From contig VWZP01008554.1 of assembly GCA_013396995.1 (NCBI GenBank), forward strand, positions 124,001-188,000: DNA of 64,000 nucleotides, given 5' to 3'. Both the position numbers and the translations under genes were made by a program. The DNA comes from Dicaeum eximium. Lineage: Eukaryota; Chordata; Aves; Passeriformes; Dicaeidae. Under the pieces are notes generated by a model. That model ran no database searches. It saw nothing but the letters and a program-made list of their open reading frames with translations, and had not been told where the DNA came from. This document shows, piece after piece, positions 46,701 through 57,170 of the stretch. Within the stretch, counting starts at the first letter, position 1. Every line of letters starts with the position of its first letter.

Positions 46701-49700
46701 TGAACTAGAAACAAAAGAATTGAGAAGTTTGGAACCAGCTTAGTCAGTAGATTTGATACCTCGTCAAGTTTTCCAAGCTGATCTTTGCTGTGTCTTCTCT
46801 TGCTCTTTCCCCAGAGGTATCTTACAAACAAAGACTTGGAGTCATTGAAGGAGTCTGCAAAATCCCAGTTTAACCAGGTGAGACAGAAACTCTCCTGAGG
46901 CTTTGGGAAGGGTGAGTGACAAAGTGTGATAAAGGCAGAGGGAGGTAGGAGAGCAGTTTTTAATAGCTGAAAGTCAGAGCCTGAGCATGTAATGCTTCAA
47001 GGCAAGAGAGGGCAGCACTGCACTGAACATACCCTTACCTTTCTCCAGGAGATCATGGAAATTATCTGCAGACCTGATGGAAGCTTGAAGTCTCTGCTTA
47101 CCAAGTTCCTTGGTGAGAAGGAGCAGTCAGAGCTTATCCAAGCACTGAACATGCAGGAGTATGATGTGGTGCTGCTGGCAGCTGGAGAACACAAGCAAGT
47201 GGTAGGAGGCATTTCTTGGGTGGCTCTGTGAGTTGAATGTTGCTGATGATGGTTTTGATGTTATCTGACCTTAGTCTGAGTCTTCTTATTATTAAAATAG
47301 GTCATCATCTAATTTTCTGTTTCTCTGGAACGGCAGCTATAGCAACAGCAGATAAAGCATGCAATGTACCTATTACTTTTATGGCCCCCAGTCAAATTCT
47401 GGGCAGGACTTGCAACTGAAATGAAGGCTGAAATATAAAAAACCCTGCAACAAATCAGTGCCTTCTTTACGCTTAACTTCATTTTTAAAGCATCAAACAG
47501 ATTAGAAAATGAGGTCAACTAGGTAATTGTGTCTCCCATAAGTGCATGACTTATTAGCAGCAGTGGGGGGAGATTCTATTCCTACCCTTCTCTCTATTCT
47601 TGCCAGCAGATGTTGCCCTCCAAGCAGTGTTTCATTATAAGGTGTCACGCTTTCCTCAATAGCAAACATTTTGTTGTATTCCCTTCTGTGCCTTCGTTTC
47701 TATGTCTGCAAAGTGTGGATCTTAGATGTGGTCCCCCATTATCCACATGTGTGGAGCTGGAGGTTAGTCTAAGAAAGTTCTGAAGATGAAATAGCTGGAA
47801 AAACGTGGACTTTCAAGCTCCTTACTTGGTCTCTGTCAAGCCCTGGTGCTGCTGCTGCCTCAGAAGGAAGGTGATATTTTAGGATACAAGGCAAAAGTGT
47901 TCAAGGCAACAATGCATTCCAGCTGATGCTGTCTGTGGTGCTTCCTTTACGGAACACTCTTGCCGTGGTTGGTGTTTGACTTCCCTGATGGTGAAATCAC
48001 CCTGTCTCATCTCTCCATTCTCTGTTGCAGTGCTCTGCATTAGGAGCCTTGCGTTTGCTGAGTGCCGACCTCCTGGAGGCAGCTGGGCTGGCACTCCGTG
48101 ATCCCACAGCCTTCCACTTCCTCTGGGTGGTGGATTTCCCCCTTTTCCTCCCCAAGGCTGAGAATCCTACTGAACTGGAATCTGCTCATCATCCCTTCAC
48201 TGCCCCCCATCCTTCAGATGCCAGCCTCCTGTATTCTGATCCCACAAAGGTAACCAACTTCATGCCTGCCACGCTGGCTCTTTTATGCCTTCTCCCATGG
48301 AAAATCAGGCAAGCAGCAGCTGGGTTTAGTATAAAAAGAGATGTTGTTTCATGGGACTCACTGCACAAGGAAGATGTGGATATATTGGAATGAGTCCAGA
48401 GGAGGCTGCTAAGATGATCAAAGGGTTGGAACACTTCTGCTATGAGAAAAGGCTGAAGGAGTTGAGGTTGTTCATCCTGGAGAAGAGAAGGCTTAGGAGC
48501 AACATTAGAATATTTTCCAGTGCCTAAAGAGGCTACAAGAGAGCTGGAGAGGGACATTTTGCAGGGATAAGCAGTGATAGGACAAGGGGAAATGGTTTTA
48601 AACTGAAAGAGGGTAGACTTAGATTGGTATTAGGATAAAAATCTTCCCTGTGAGGCACTGGCACAGATTGCCAAGAGCAGCTGTGGCTGACCCATCCCTG
48701 GCAGAGTTCAAGGCCAGGCTGGACAGGGCTTGGGGCAGCCTGGGATAGTGGAAGGTGTCCTTGCCCGTGGCAGAGGGTTGGAACTAGAGGGTCTTTATGG
48801 TCCCTCCCAACCCATACCATTGTGTGATTCTATGATCTTGTACATGTCTGGAAGAAACGGCTTCCTGATTACTGCAAGTAGCAAGTATTCACATGTGCCT
48901 CAGCAAAAGGAGCTTCTAGGAAACAGAAATCTTATATTCTGACCCATCTCATTTGCTTCAGGTTTGATGAACCTTTCAAAAGGATTTGTTCTCCTCCCAC
49001 ATCAGTCAGAGGCAGTCCATGCCTCCAGCAGGACTGGCACCTGAATTGCAACGTACCCCTGAGAGAGCAGTTTTACAGAGTTCCATGGCTTCATTCCTAG
49101 TGTCTTTGTCATCTCTCTGCAGGTTGTTTTTAGGTGCAGCTGTAGCCCAGCCTCACCAAGGTGCCTGTCCCTGTGTCTCTGCAGGTCCGTAGCCAGCACT
49201 ACGACCTTGTGCTGAATGGCAATGAGGTTGGAGGTGGCTCCATCAGAATTCACAGTGCAGAACAACAGCGTTTTGTGCTGGAGAAAGTGCTGAAGGTAAC
49301 ACCTACAGATGCCTCTGATGCTGCCTTGGAGATTTAAAAGCACTGATTAATTGAAATATTAATTGCATATACTGAAAGAAACCCTCATGTTCTTCTCAGA
49401 TAAAGACATAACTCCTAGCCCTGAGCAATGGATGATTCCATTGTACCTTCATCTTGTGTTGCTAATAGGAAGAGCATTGCTTGTCCAGTGACACCTCTTA
49501 ATGTAATTTTGTAGGAGGACACTGAGATGCTTTCCCATCTGATTGAGGCTTTGGAATTTGGAGCTCCACCTCATGGAGGAATTGCTTTAGGTAAGTGATC
49601 TGTAGCTCTAAAGATGCAGGTCTTCAGTATTTCTTTTGGTTGGTTGGTTGTTTTTTTTTTTTCATACTAGACCCCAGGAGCAAGTCTCATGGTTGTTAGG

Positions 49701-50807
49701 AAAAGCTTTGGTGCTTCCATCTCTGCAGCGGCTTTGTGGAAAGAAACAGAGGTCTGGTCACCAAGAGCAGAAAGTTGGGGTGTTCCTCCCTAGAGTCACA
49801 GTGGCATTTAGGTCTTAAGCAAGGACATTGGTAGCTCTAAGGATGGTCCTTATTAGCTGATCTGCAAACCCTGTATTCAGTGGGTCAGCTTTGTTCCCAT
49901 TCCTGTGCAGCCAGAGCAGGATCCCTGTGCTGCCTGCCTGGAGACATGGGACAGCAATGGAACTTTGTGTTTCACACCCTCCCCCTCTGCTGCCATCTCA
50001 CCTCCCTTCTCTCCTCATCTGTTTTGCTCATTAATTCAGAAAATGTCAGGGTTTGTTTTTTTCCCTAGAACAATGCAAGTTTGTGATTTAAAGAAAGAGG
50101 GGGAAAAACCTAACCAACCAACAACACCCTCCCTACACTCACCAAAATAAAAAAGCCTACAAAAAGCAACGGTATTTTAACCTGTGGTCTTGCAGTTTGA
50201 CTTCATCCAGTCACCCAGAGGCTTTTTTTCCTCTTGAATTCTTCTTAATGGCTGTAATCCTTCCAAACTAGTTGATGCAGAGCTGTGAGCTGTAAAGCAG
50301 AGCCCTGCCAGTGTTCTGCCATTCAGCTGCTCAGGTTTTGTTATGCTGTGTTTGCTGTCTGTGTCCTGCAGCCCTTAGTGTGTTACAGAACTTCCTGCAA
50401 TATTGAAAAGCTTTATTTTGGTAGACATTTCTGCTCTCGAGGCAAATATGTTTCTCTGCTACCAGCTGAGATTAATTTTTTTTTTCTCCCTTACTTGCTT
50501 CACTCTTTTTCTTCAAGCTCAGTGATATTACCTCCTCAGTCTTTCTGATTTTTCTGACTCAGGGGAGGTAATACAAAGCCATAATTCAAGTGTTTCACCA
50601 ATTTGTTTTCTGCTTGTAGGACTTGACAGGCTGATCTCTCTCATTGTTGACGCTCCAAGTATCCGGGACGTCATTGCCTTTCCAAAATCCTTCAGGGGAC
50701 GAGACCTGATGGGCAATGCTCCAGACTATGTCACTCCAGAAGAGCTAGAGCCATATCACATTCAGGTTGCCTGGCCTCTTGAAGAAAAAGAGGCAAAGAA
50801 AAACTGA
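37789..50807 (+). CDS. DARS2: DARS2, mitochondrial aspartyl-tRNA synthetase
   Basis: Seventeen exons: 37789-37858, 38907-39006, 39764-39830, 40102-40203, 41268-41363, 42008-42131, 42720-42766, 43464-43570, 44349-44418, 44984-45163, 45531-45638, 46815-46877, 47049-47201, 48031-48249, 49185-49295, 49515-49590, 50620-50807. GT-AG ends and phases close to 626 residues (human 645). It charges tRNA-Asp in the mitochondrial matrix. Residues 1-23 form an Arg-rich, acid-free presequence (MALPRLVVRALHRAA). An OB-fold anticodon-binding domain follows, with GELRSAHVGQKVTLYGWVQ near 34-52. The class II core has motif 1 around FVDVETPTLFKRTPG (about 188-202), the loop YSLPQSPQQFKQLLMVGG, motif 2 with [20 protein letters not shown] (about 240-259), a bacterial-type insert, and motif 3 GLDRL near 564-568. 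The segment in the exon at 47049-47201 is poorly conserved against human. The reading frame stays open upstream of the ATG, so an earlier start is possible. Confidence 0.96.
37859..38906 (+). other. DARS2 intron 1
   Basis: Phase-1 intron, donor GTGAGG, acceptor TTATTTAAG. It contains one CR1 fragment (38310-38578); otherwise AT-rich unique sequence. Confidence 0.85.
38310..38578 (+). mobile_element. CR1 LINE 3' end in DARS2 intron 1, with intact tail
   Basis: Compact and well preserved: GGCACAGGTTGCCCAGAGAA, CTGTGGCTGCCCCATCCCTG, CAACCTGGGATAGTGGAAAG, and the terminal tail ATTCTATGATTCTAG at about 38562-38576. This is the CR1 form common in songbird genomes. Confidence 0.88.
39007..41267 (+). 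other. DARS2 introns 2-4, nothing recognised
   Basis: Introns 39007-39763, 39831-40101 and 40204-41267, separated by two small exons. Poly-A run near 39723. No repeat family recognised. Confidence 0.75.
41675..41860 (-). mobile_element. CR1 LINE 3' end in DARS2 intron 5, antisense
   Basis: Complement of a CR1 end: CACAGAATGGTTTGGGTTGG, GGAACTTTAAAGATCATC, then CTTGAACACTTCCAGGGATG. It lies in intron 41364-42007. Confidence 0.85.
42132..44983 (+). other. DARS2 introns 6-9, nothing recognised
   Basis: Introns 42132-42719, 42767-43463, 43571-44348 and 44419-44983 contain unique sequence. The exon 42720-42766 between the first two is only 47 bp and encodes the start of class II motif 1. Confidence 0.75.
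45164..48030 (+). other. DARS2 introns 10-13, nothing recognised
   Basis: Introns 45164-45530, 45639-46814, 46878-47048 and 47202-48030 with ordinary donors (GTGAGG, GTAAGT, GTGAGA, GTAGGA). No interspersed repeat identified. Confidence 0.75.
48350..48838 (+). mobile_element. CR1 LINE 3' fragment in DARS2 intron 14
   Basis: Sense CR1: GAAGATGTGGATATATTGGA, GAGTCCAGAGGAGGCTGCTA, GGCTTGGGGCAGCCTGGGAT, and tail TGTGTGATTCTATGATC near 48821-48837. It fills half of intron 48250-49184. Confidence 0.87.
49591..50619 (+). other. DARS2 introns 15-16, nothing recognised
   Basis: Intron 16 is 1.0 kb (donor GTAAGT, acceptor GCTTGTAG) with poly-T runs near 49650 and 50480. Intron 15 (49296-49514) is 219 bp. 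Confidence 0.75.
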
Positions 50808-51535
50808 CTTCACGCCAGTGATGTAAGCTGATCTGATCAACCAGAGGTGGCTACAGCTTCTAAAGGCCAGGATTGAGTTCAGAAAATATCAGCTGTTGTG
50901 GCAGGGCTGGGGACAGTCCAGCTCCACTGTGCTGTGGCAATGTCAGTATGGAGTGGGAAGTAGATAAGGGATCTTCCTGATAGGAATTCACCTTTGGGAG
51001 GTAATGGGAAGGACATGCAAAAAAGCAATAGAAAAGAAGGTAATTTGAGCATAGATATTAAGACTGTTTTCTTTAGGGTGTCATATTGGAGGGAAGATGG
51101 GCTCTGGTTTTTCCCAACCCTCACTTTTTACATGTCCTTTATAAAGTATTCCTCCTCCCATCTGGAGGAGATGGTCAGCTTCTCTGGCAGGAATTAAATT
51201 ATGATCCTCATTAAATCATGTCAGCTAAGCACTGTGAAAATAAAATTTTGCTGGACCAGGAGCTCTGGACACTGCACAGCCAAACTTCAGCCAGCAACTT
51301 GTCTCCTGTTGGAGCCTACCAGATCATGCAGAACTTTGCCATGGGGAATTCACACTCAGCTGTGTTTTCCCTCCAAAGGAGAGGGAGAGAAGCATCGATG
51401 ATGTTTGCAACAGTTGTCCTTGCAATAATTGTCAAAGAGGTGTTGATCTGTCTTTGGGGCCTGTGGTCCTGGTGCTTTCAGCACAGTCAATCAGGAGTTT
51501 GTATGTTTATAAATAAAGTTGACCTGGCAGTGTGG
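50808..51535 (+). other. DARS2 3'UTR (end uncertain)
   Basis: Sequence after TGA 50805-50807. AATAAA hexamers at 51239-51244 and 51512-51517 are candidate ends, the second followed by a T/G-rich stretch. Confidence 0.55.
51512..51517 (+). terminator. candidate DARS2 polyadenylation signal AATAAA
   Basis: Canonical hexamer about 700 bp after the stop, followed by GTGTGGTTTTGTTTGTGTAG, a good GT-rich downstream element. A nearer hexamer is at 51239-51244. Confidence 0.55.
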
Positions 51536-54500
51536 TTTTGTTTGTGTAGCCTTGGGCTTTCTCTACAGCAGCAAGCTGTCAGTTTGGCTTTGTGACCCCT
51601 GGTCCCTGCAGATGACAAGAAATCTGTGGGAGCACAGCATGGTTCCCTGTCTTCTGTGAGCTCTGCCTGTTCCTGCAAACCTGCTGCTGCAGTGGTGAGT
51701 GAGGCAGCAGCAAGTTCCTCCTAGGGAACTGTTCATCCCTGTCCCACACCAGAACATCCACAGTGCTGGGGTGAGGAGAGGTGGAGGCGACAGAACTGAG
51801 GAAAAGTTTCCTTGATGAAGGTGAGAAGATGGTGCTAAGGAAGAAAAGGGAGAGCTACTGTGTACCAGCTGGGAAGGACAGCAGAAGGCACATGCCAGAG
51901 GAAGTGCTGGAGGACAGAAGGAAGACTGCACTTCTTGTCTGAGCTGATACTGAGCTCCAGCCTTCTGCCAGAGAGCCTGTCCTGCAGTTTGTCAGATCCT
52001 GGTCTGCTCCAAGGGTTTCAATCTGTACATCATGGGATCTTTCAGTCTTTCAGTCTCCACATCATGGGATAACACTGCTTGGTGGTGTTCACAGTTGTTT
52101 TTTAAAATACTGAACTGTCCTGCTGATAAGAATCAGTAAATGCAGGCAGCTCTTCTTGTTAACGGTGGTTTTTGGGGTTTTTTGAGTACCATCCATAGAA
52201 AGTGACACTAGAGCTGACTTACTGCTGCTTTGCAGATTCTAAAATGATTGAGTTACACCTGTAAAAGAAAATTACTTTCTTTGCTTCTGGCATGATTGTG
52301 ATTTTCAGTCTCAGAGCTGGTTAAAAATTATTTAAAACAGAACAATCCTGGATTTGTATTCACATTCATTTTAGCCAAACACTGAATTCCTTCATTTTTT
52401 CCTCATATGGGCTATTCATTTCTACTTGAAATCAATTCATCTGTAGTTAACCAGTTTTTTTTCTTTCTCTGAGTGGAAGCTGTCAGTAATGGAGTGAGGA
52501 TCAGTTTTCAGAGAGAAGCTGACCTAAAAAACAGATTCCTAAGCAGATCCATGATAAACTTTATGATCTTTGTGGATCCTGTCCAACTGAGGACATTCTG
52601 TGACTTTAAAAACAGTAATTTTTTATTGTTGTTTTTGCAGGGAGGAGAGTCACCCTGGGGCAGTTATATCAGATATTTTTGTTCTCCTGACTTGTCAGTG
52701 GTGATACAAAATACAGCCACTGCAGGCTATGTGTTGTACTCAGTGGTTTAGAGGATGCTGGTTTAGAGGATGCTGGATATTCTGATTTAGTTTCTTCACT
52801 GGTAGTGTGATTAAGATTTACATGGAATTTGCTTGAGAATCATCTGTGTTCCCAAAGCAGGGATGCCATAGGCTTGTTTGAGGTAATGGAACATAGGAAA
52901 TAAGTTACTCTCAAAAGTTCTTCACTCCCCCCAGGCTATTATTTATAGTAACTGTAAACAAAATGTGCTGAACTTTGCTTTTTAATTGTGAAATCAGGAG
53001 TAGTGTATCACTTGCTTAGCACCTGCTTGTAAAGGCAAATGCTGTTTACCTCTGATGAGTCCCAAATTAGGATTATCAAGTGTTCAAGGGGAAGCTTAGG
53101 CAGAAATGTAACCCTGCCTGGAACATTCTTTTTGAAAGCACTTGTTAAAACATGTGAGAGAGCTGTTTCCCAGCCATGCACATCCCTCTTGTGCAAGCAA
53201 CTTTGGGTGCTGGTTGTTTACCCACTGCTAGGTGAGGGACTCACTGCAGTTAGAAATAAAAACTGCAACCAAACACCTTGTCTGAGCTGCTGCTGTCCTG
53301 CCATAATTAGGTTAAATGTTAAGAGGTGTGTCCCAAATCCAGGCAAACCATTTGGGATTGGATTGGTGAATGAAGGTGGCTTCCAAGACAAGTGTGAGTT
53401 TGCCAGGGTTGTGTGAATGTTGCCACAGAGAATTCTGATACTAAGTTTTTTTTTGTTTTGTACAGCATTGTGTAAGATTTTGCTTGGGCTTGTGGAAGCC
53501 AAATCTACAGAAAATCCCTGAAATCACAATCTGCTTGGCACACTTAGCTGCGTATTTTGGTAGGAGCAAGAGTAGACAGGCATTACAGAGAAATCCACAG
53601 AAATCAGGGCTGGTCACATCACAGACAGGTATCTCCTGCTTGCTGGAGAGAAGATGCCAGCCTGTAATCCTGAAAAGAGATGTTGGAACCATCACAGACA
53701 CCTTGTTGCTTCTGCCCTGTATTTTCCCTGTATCAGACAAACCCGTGGAGAAATGCTGCTCTGTCAGCTGTGCTAGAAGATGCCAAATCCTGGGCTCCTC
53801 TGTTAAGAATTACTCTTTAGGCAAGAATCTCAGGTTCAATGTTCCCAGATGATCCTCTGCACTCAGAGAACTTCACAACTGGCACAGATGGGATGTGATG
53901 ATCAGGGTGGGCACTAGGATTGTACAAGGAGTGCTCTAGCAGGAGCCAGGGTTGGATGTGAGGCCTCTGCACTCTTTGACCCCACCTCTTACTGATTTTC
54001 TTCTGTTGGATCTGAACAAAACACTGGTAAAATGAGGGACAGTTTATTCCTCATCTCTAGGAGAACCTACGCTGTGTATGTTCCAATAGATTTGACCAGA
54101 ACAGCCCTCTAGTGAATTCATACTACCCCTTTGTGAAAGCAGAGATCAATTTCTGGTGTGTTCCGGTATATTTTCCCCTCCTCCAGAACAGGAATGTAGC
54201 ATGCTGGTGGAATTCTCAGCAGCCAAAGTGCAAGTGGTTATTTTAGTTTAATTTTTTTTTTCTTAAAAGTTTCCAAACCTATCCAGAATATTTCAGGTTG
54301 GGCCAAGATGGGGAGAAATTGCAGCCTTTGATTCAGCCATCCCAGGTGGTTTGGGTGAATTTAGCTGGAAGGGTTTTGTAGAAAGTGCCACAAAGTCAGA
54401 AAGTGTTCCCAGTATTTAATGTGGACTTTAATCCTGTATTGTGCTGGTATCTCTCTTGAGATTAGCTAAATTACTATATAATTTACTAAATTGCAGTGCA

Positions 54501-55348
54501 TCACAGCAGCTTTCTGTAATCCTGTGCTGCAGATATCCAGAGGTTCAGAGTTCTGATTAATTCCCAATTCTACTGAAAACAGAAAATGTTATCATTTGTA
54601 ACAAGTCAGCTGAAATACCCCAAGAATGGTTTCAGCTGTTTGCAGCTGGATTTGTACCCACTATTTTATCCTGGATGTGAGCAGGAGGTGGGGCTTTGTA
54701 CATTCCCAATCCCAGGAATGCCTCTGCTGCTCTGGATTCCACCAGCTCCTCTCCCACCGCGAGGAATGGAGCAGTGATGCTGCACTGAATGCAGGCAGCC
54801 CCAAAAAATGAGTCTCTGTTGATAAAAGCAGAAGGATAAAGAGAGTTTATGCTCTCAGATGTATGGATTTCTACCTTCCCCCCCATTATTTCTTACCTTT
54901 GCTTGCACTGGGGTGTGTTTGGAGCACTCTTGATGCATTCTTGAGGCCGTGTGCTGGCAGCAGCAGAACAGGCAGAGATAACCACAGCCACCTAAACAGT
55001 GCCAGATGGAAATCCCCCAGGTCAGCTTCACATGACTTCACCTCTAAATGTTTGGGCTCTGATTCCAGGCTTGTGCTCTAGTTTGTTGTGTTCCTTTGGA
55101 AGCATTGTTTTCTGTAATTAAAAAATGATGATTACATGCAGTCACCAGCTGTGGCAGGCACAGTTCTACAGCGAGCAGGGCTCCGTGACAGATACGTTCA
55201 GATGGATTGGTCACATTTTTCTCTCATTACCCATCAGGAGCCAGCTTGCTTGTTATGTTTTATTAGTCTTGGTGTTCACTGCAGAGCTGAAGAAAAGCAT
55301 TTTGCATGGTTCCCCCATTAATTTGGTTATATTTTAACCATTTTGTAT
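51536..55348. other. intergenic downstream of DARS2, no gene recognised
   Basis: Unique AT-rich sequence with many short frames and no convincing exon. A 15-bp tandem pair lies at 52745-52774. Confidence 0.5.
52745..52774. repeat. 15-bp tandem duplication
   Basis: GGTTTAGAGGATGCT occurs twice in perfect tandem. Confidence 0.9.
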
Positions 55349-55760
55349 TTCATAGAATTACAGACTCCAAGAATAGTTTGGGTTGGGAGAGGTCTTAAAG
55401 ACCCTCTAGTTCCACCCTGGGACACCTTCCACTATCCCAGGGTGCTCCAAGCCCTGCCCAGCCTGGCCTTGGACACTTCCAGGGATCCAGGGGCAGCCAC
55501 AGCTTCTTTGGGCACCCTGTGCCAGGGCCTGCCCACCCTCACAGGGAACAATTCCTTCACAATATCCCATCTAAAGCTGCTCTCTGTCACTTTGAACTTT
55601 TATCCCCTTGTCCTGTCACTACATGCCCTTGCAAAAAGTACCTCCTCCTCTTTCTTGTAGACTCCATTCTGTATTTTTATAGCCCTGAGTTCTGTTAAAT
55701 TATGTGTTATTCTAAAAACTACTTCCTAATGCTTAATTTAAACCTCTCACCTGATCATTG
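55349..55760 (-). mobile_element. CR1 LINE 3' fragment, antisense
   Basis: Begins with complement of the CR1 tail (CATAGAATTACAGACTCCAA), then GGTCTTAAAGACCCTCTAG, CACCTTCCACTATCCCAG, GGACACTTCCAGGGATCCAG and CCTTGTCCTGTCACTACATG. Confidence 0.88.
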
Positions 55761-56929
55761 CACAAGGCACTTTCCCATGTAGCTTATAGAAGTAATGATA
55801 TTCAGATTTCTTATGTGTTTTCTGTTCTGCTTATAACTTCATGAATTAATATCCTCTTTTTTTTTTCATTCACATTTATTTTAAGCTGTACACTTTTAGG
55901 CAATTTCACCTACTTTCCTGGGGAGATCCCTGCATGCTTTCTGTGCAGTGACTTTCCATACACCCATGGACAGCTGGATGGCCAAAGCTGAATGCTCTTG
56001 TTGGTTGGTTGTTTTGGTGGTTTCCCCCCCCCCCACATCTGGCTGTTAACATTCACCAACCTTCAGTTCCAGTGACTAGGTACTTTTTTGGTGCAAAAAC
56101 TAGTATTAAATCACATATTTTTATATGTATATATAAAAATATATGCTTATGTGCTAAAATATATAAAATATATGCTTTTATATGCTTTTACATATATATA
56201 TATATATATATATAAACTACTCAAAAAGATCCAAAGATCCCAATCTACGTAAAAAAGCAAGAAGCAAATTTGGACAACACTTTCTACTTGCCCAAGTGGC
56301 AAAGTGAACAGTATAAAAACATTTCTGAGAACAGTTGGTACAAAGGGCCTGTTTGCTGGCAGTTTTCTCTGCAACAGCAATCACAGTGTACTCTTGGATT
56401 TTTTTAATATTACCCTCTACTTAGAGAATGATAGATTTAAAACACTCTCAGTCACGAGAATTTTGTTTACTTGAGCAATTTGAAGAGAATTTGAGATGAA
56501 GTCCTCAGCTCCTTGATTGTCATCTATTCAATTTTCCTTGCCATTATTTTTATTTGTATGTAAAGAAAAAAGACATCCAGGGTGGTTCTGGGAAAGAAAA
56601 GCCTTCAATAGATTTTTTTTTCCCTGCAGCATGAACAGAACTAATTTGACAGCAATTACAGCAGCAGGGCTCTGAGGAGGAGGACTGAGTGACTCCCATC
56701 CTTTCACACAGCATCACTTCACTGCGAGTTGCAAAACAACAATGGCCAGAGCCAAACACTGCCCAGAGCCAGGAGTTCTCCTGAGGATGGCACAGCCCCT
56801 GGTAACTGAGGAATTGCCCTTTTTTTGCAGGTTTGTACAAACCCACCAGAGAACCATGAGGAGATGTGGGTGGATGACAGGCTGAGTAGCTCAAGGTGCC
56901 ACAGAGTATTGTACCAGAGGGAGCATCCC
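55761..56929. other. intergenic, simple repeats only
   Basis: Contains a C-run near 56026-56034 and the TA-rich stretch at 56113-56214. Otherwise no feature recognised. Confidence 0.5.
56113..56214. repeat. (TA)n-rich microsatellite
   Basis: AT-rich alternating sequence ending in a pure TA run at 56192-56214. Confidence 0.9.
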
Positions 56930-56934
56930 AGAAA

Positions 56935-57170
56935 TAGCCTGGGGAAGAGACCTCATTGTGGCCTTCCAGAACTTTCTTCTCTGTGAGGAGGCCCTGGCAC
57001 AGGTTGCCCAGAGAAGCTGTGGCTGCCCCTGGATCCCCAGAAATGTCCAAGGCCAGGCTGGGTGGGGCTTGGAGCAACCTGGGATAGTGGAAGGTCCTGC
57101 CAGAGTAGAGGGGTGGAATGAGATGTTGTTTAAGATCCCTCCCAACCCAAACCATTCCATGCTTCTCTGA
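56935..57170 (+). mobile_element. CR1 LINE 3' fragment with internal deletion
   Basis: GACCTCATTGTGGCCTTCCA (56950 region) runs directly into TTCTTCTCTGTGAGGAGGCC, skipping the usual middle portion. Then GGCACAGGTTGCCCAGAGAA, GGGATAGTGGAAGGTCCTGC and ACCATTCCATGCTTCTCTGA. Confidence 0.87.

Noticed and set aside
56550..57155. 201-codon open frame on the - strand
   Set aside because: Mostly the reverse complement of a CR1 3' end.
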